The notes beneath the pieces were generated by a model. It was not told the origin of the DNA and did not search any database. It saw only the letters and a list, made by a program, of their open reading frames with translations. Positions 5,324 through 6,253 of a stretch of DNA of 6,253 bases are shown piece by piece (the first letter of the stretch is position 1; each line of letters opens with the position of its first letter). This stretch comes from JAENVT01 sp031412355 (GTDB lineage: Bacteria > Actinomycetota > Acidimicrobiia > Acidimicrobiales > Ilumatobacteraceae): the NCBI GenBank assembly GCA_031412355.1, contig JANOCR010000194.1, forward strand, positions 1 through 6,253, read 5' to 3'. The translations under genes were made by a program, and so were the position numbers.

Positions 5324-6253
5324 ATGACGACGACCGACTATCCGACGAATCCCAAGGAGCTGACCACGGAGTGGCTCACCGCCACGCTCGATGCCGCCGG
5401 TGCGCTCGGAGGAGCCGAGGTGACGAGCTTTTCGACTTCGCCCGTCGGCGAGGGCATCGGCATGTTGGGGATCCTCGCGCGCGTCGAGATGGACTTCGAC
5501 AGGCCTGCGCCGGAGGCACCTCAATCGGTGATCGCCAAGTTCCCGAGCGCCGTGCCGGGCGAACCGCGAGATCGGGATGACCTACCGGCTGTATGAGCGC
5601 GAGGTCAACTTCGACACCCGCATCACCTCAGAGATCGAGGGCCTCGCTGCGCCGCGCTGCTACGGCGGGCAGTACGACCCGACGACAGGTGACTCGTTCC
5701 TTTTGCTGGAGGATCTCGCCGCGTACCGGACCGGTGATCAGGTGGCGGGCTGCACCGCGGCCGAGGCGATGATGATCCTCGATGCGGTGATCCCGCTGCA
5801 CGCGAGGTACTGGAACCGGAACAACGACCCGCTGCTCGAGGGCGTGACAAAGGTCGACGACCCATATCAGATCGAAGGGATCGCCGGCGGCTGCGCCGTC
5901 GGCTGGGATCCCTGTGTAGAGATGTTCCCCGAAGCTATGCCCGACGAGATCCGAGCGGTGAAGGAAGCCTTTCTCGCCGCTGTGCCCGAACTGCACCGCA
6001 TGGTCGGACGCCTGGAGCAGACGGTCATCCACGGTGATCTCCGCCTGGACAACATGATGTTCGGGGACACGGCGGACCAGCGACCGGTGGTCCTGCTCGA
6101 CTGGGCGTTGACCAAGACGTCGGGACTGCACGATGTGGCCTACCTCGTGTCCCAGAACGTCGACCTGGAGGAGCGGCGCGCGCACGAGCCGGCGATCACC
6201 GAGCACTACCACCGCGGCCTGCTCGACCACGGGGTCGGGGGCTACTCCCTGGA
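5324..6253 (+). pseudogene. Phosphotransferase (APH/EcKL-like kinase), frameshifted, 3' end cut by window
   Basis: The first frame (5324-5596) encodes a kinase N-lobe with the glycine-containing loop VGEGIGMLGIL (41-51) and the likely ATP-binding lysine K72 in SVIAKFPS, then drifts to GEPRDRDDLPAV and stops. One base later the family-like sequence NREIGMTYRLYEREVNF resumes in the next frame from 5562 and stays open to the window end. Dropping one G of GGG at 5557-5559 gives a continuous V-P-A-N-R-E junction. Numbered on that repaired protein, later motifs are the helix-C glutamate E93, the hinge FLLLEDL (125-131), the catalytic loop HGDLRLDN (236-243) and the metal-binding LLDWAL (D259), followed by HDVAYLV. 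This is the aminoglycoside-phosphotransferase-like fold, close to the ecdysteroid-kinase-like group; the substrate is unknown. About 309 residues are visible and the C-terminus lies beyond the window. The downstream piece has an in-frame ATG at 5577 but would lack the lysine. Whether this is true decay or a sequencing indel cannot be decided here. Confidence 0.82.

Noticed and set aside
5104..5325. 73-residue minus-strand open frame over the gap before the phosphotransferase
   Set aside because: A different frame on the same strand encodes the AraC signature; this one has no recognisable motif and ends inside the DUF4389 gene.
5628..6230. 200-residue minus-strand open frame opposite the phosphotransferase
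   Set aside because: It is the antisense shadow of the C-lobe, whose plus-strand frame carries HGD-x4-N and LLDW kinase motifs.

Overview
The window looks like the chromosome of a GC-rich actinobacterium (Actinomycetota). The base composition is strongly GC, and the gene families are typical of that phylum: a NarL-type two-component pair with a multi-pass HisKA_3 kinase, an MMPL-family transporter, a duplicated DUF4389 membrane protein and an aminoglycoside-phosphotransferase-like kinase. Mycobacteriales, Nocardioides-like or Acidimicrobiia lineages all fit, and I cannot place it more precisely from sequence alone.

Left half, minus strand, read from about 2146 down to 26: a membrane sensor histidine kinase, a NarL/FixJ response regulator whose ATG overlaps the kinase stop codon (ATGA), then after 61 bp a small two-helix LapA-domain membrane protein with its own strong Shine-Dalgarno. 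This is most simply one transcription unit. Between the kinase and the next gene is a 172-bp divergent intergenic region (2147-2318) with a perfect 13-bp inverted repeat, a candidate operator.

Right half, plus strand: an intact 745-aa MMPL/RND-superfamily transporter (2319-4556), followed after only 2 bp by a 199-aa membrane protein made of two DUF4389 repeats (4559-5158). The two are almost certainly co-transcribed and probably translationally coupled. The divergent layout suggests, but does not prove, that the two-component system controls the transporter pair, as many envelope-stress or lipid-export modules do.

From about 5121 to 5243, on the minus strand, lies the C-terminal tail of an AraC-family regulator without the rest of its gene. 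This appears to be a relic, and it overlaps the end of the DUF4389 gene antisense. Next is a phosphotransferase (5324 to the window edge) interrupted by an apparent single-base insertion in GGG at 5557-5559. Removing one G restores a family-consistent reading frame that stays open to the window end. The relic and the frameshift together make the right end look like a rearranged or decaying junction. I saw no RNA gene, insertion sequence, CRISPR array or other clearly new defence or mobile system; the novelty candidates are the transporter/DUF4389 pair and the AraC relic.
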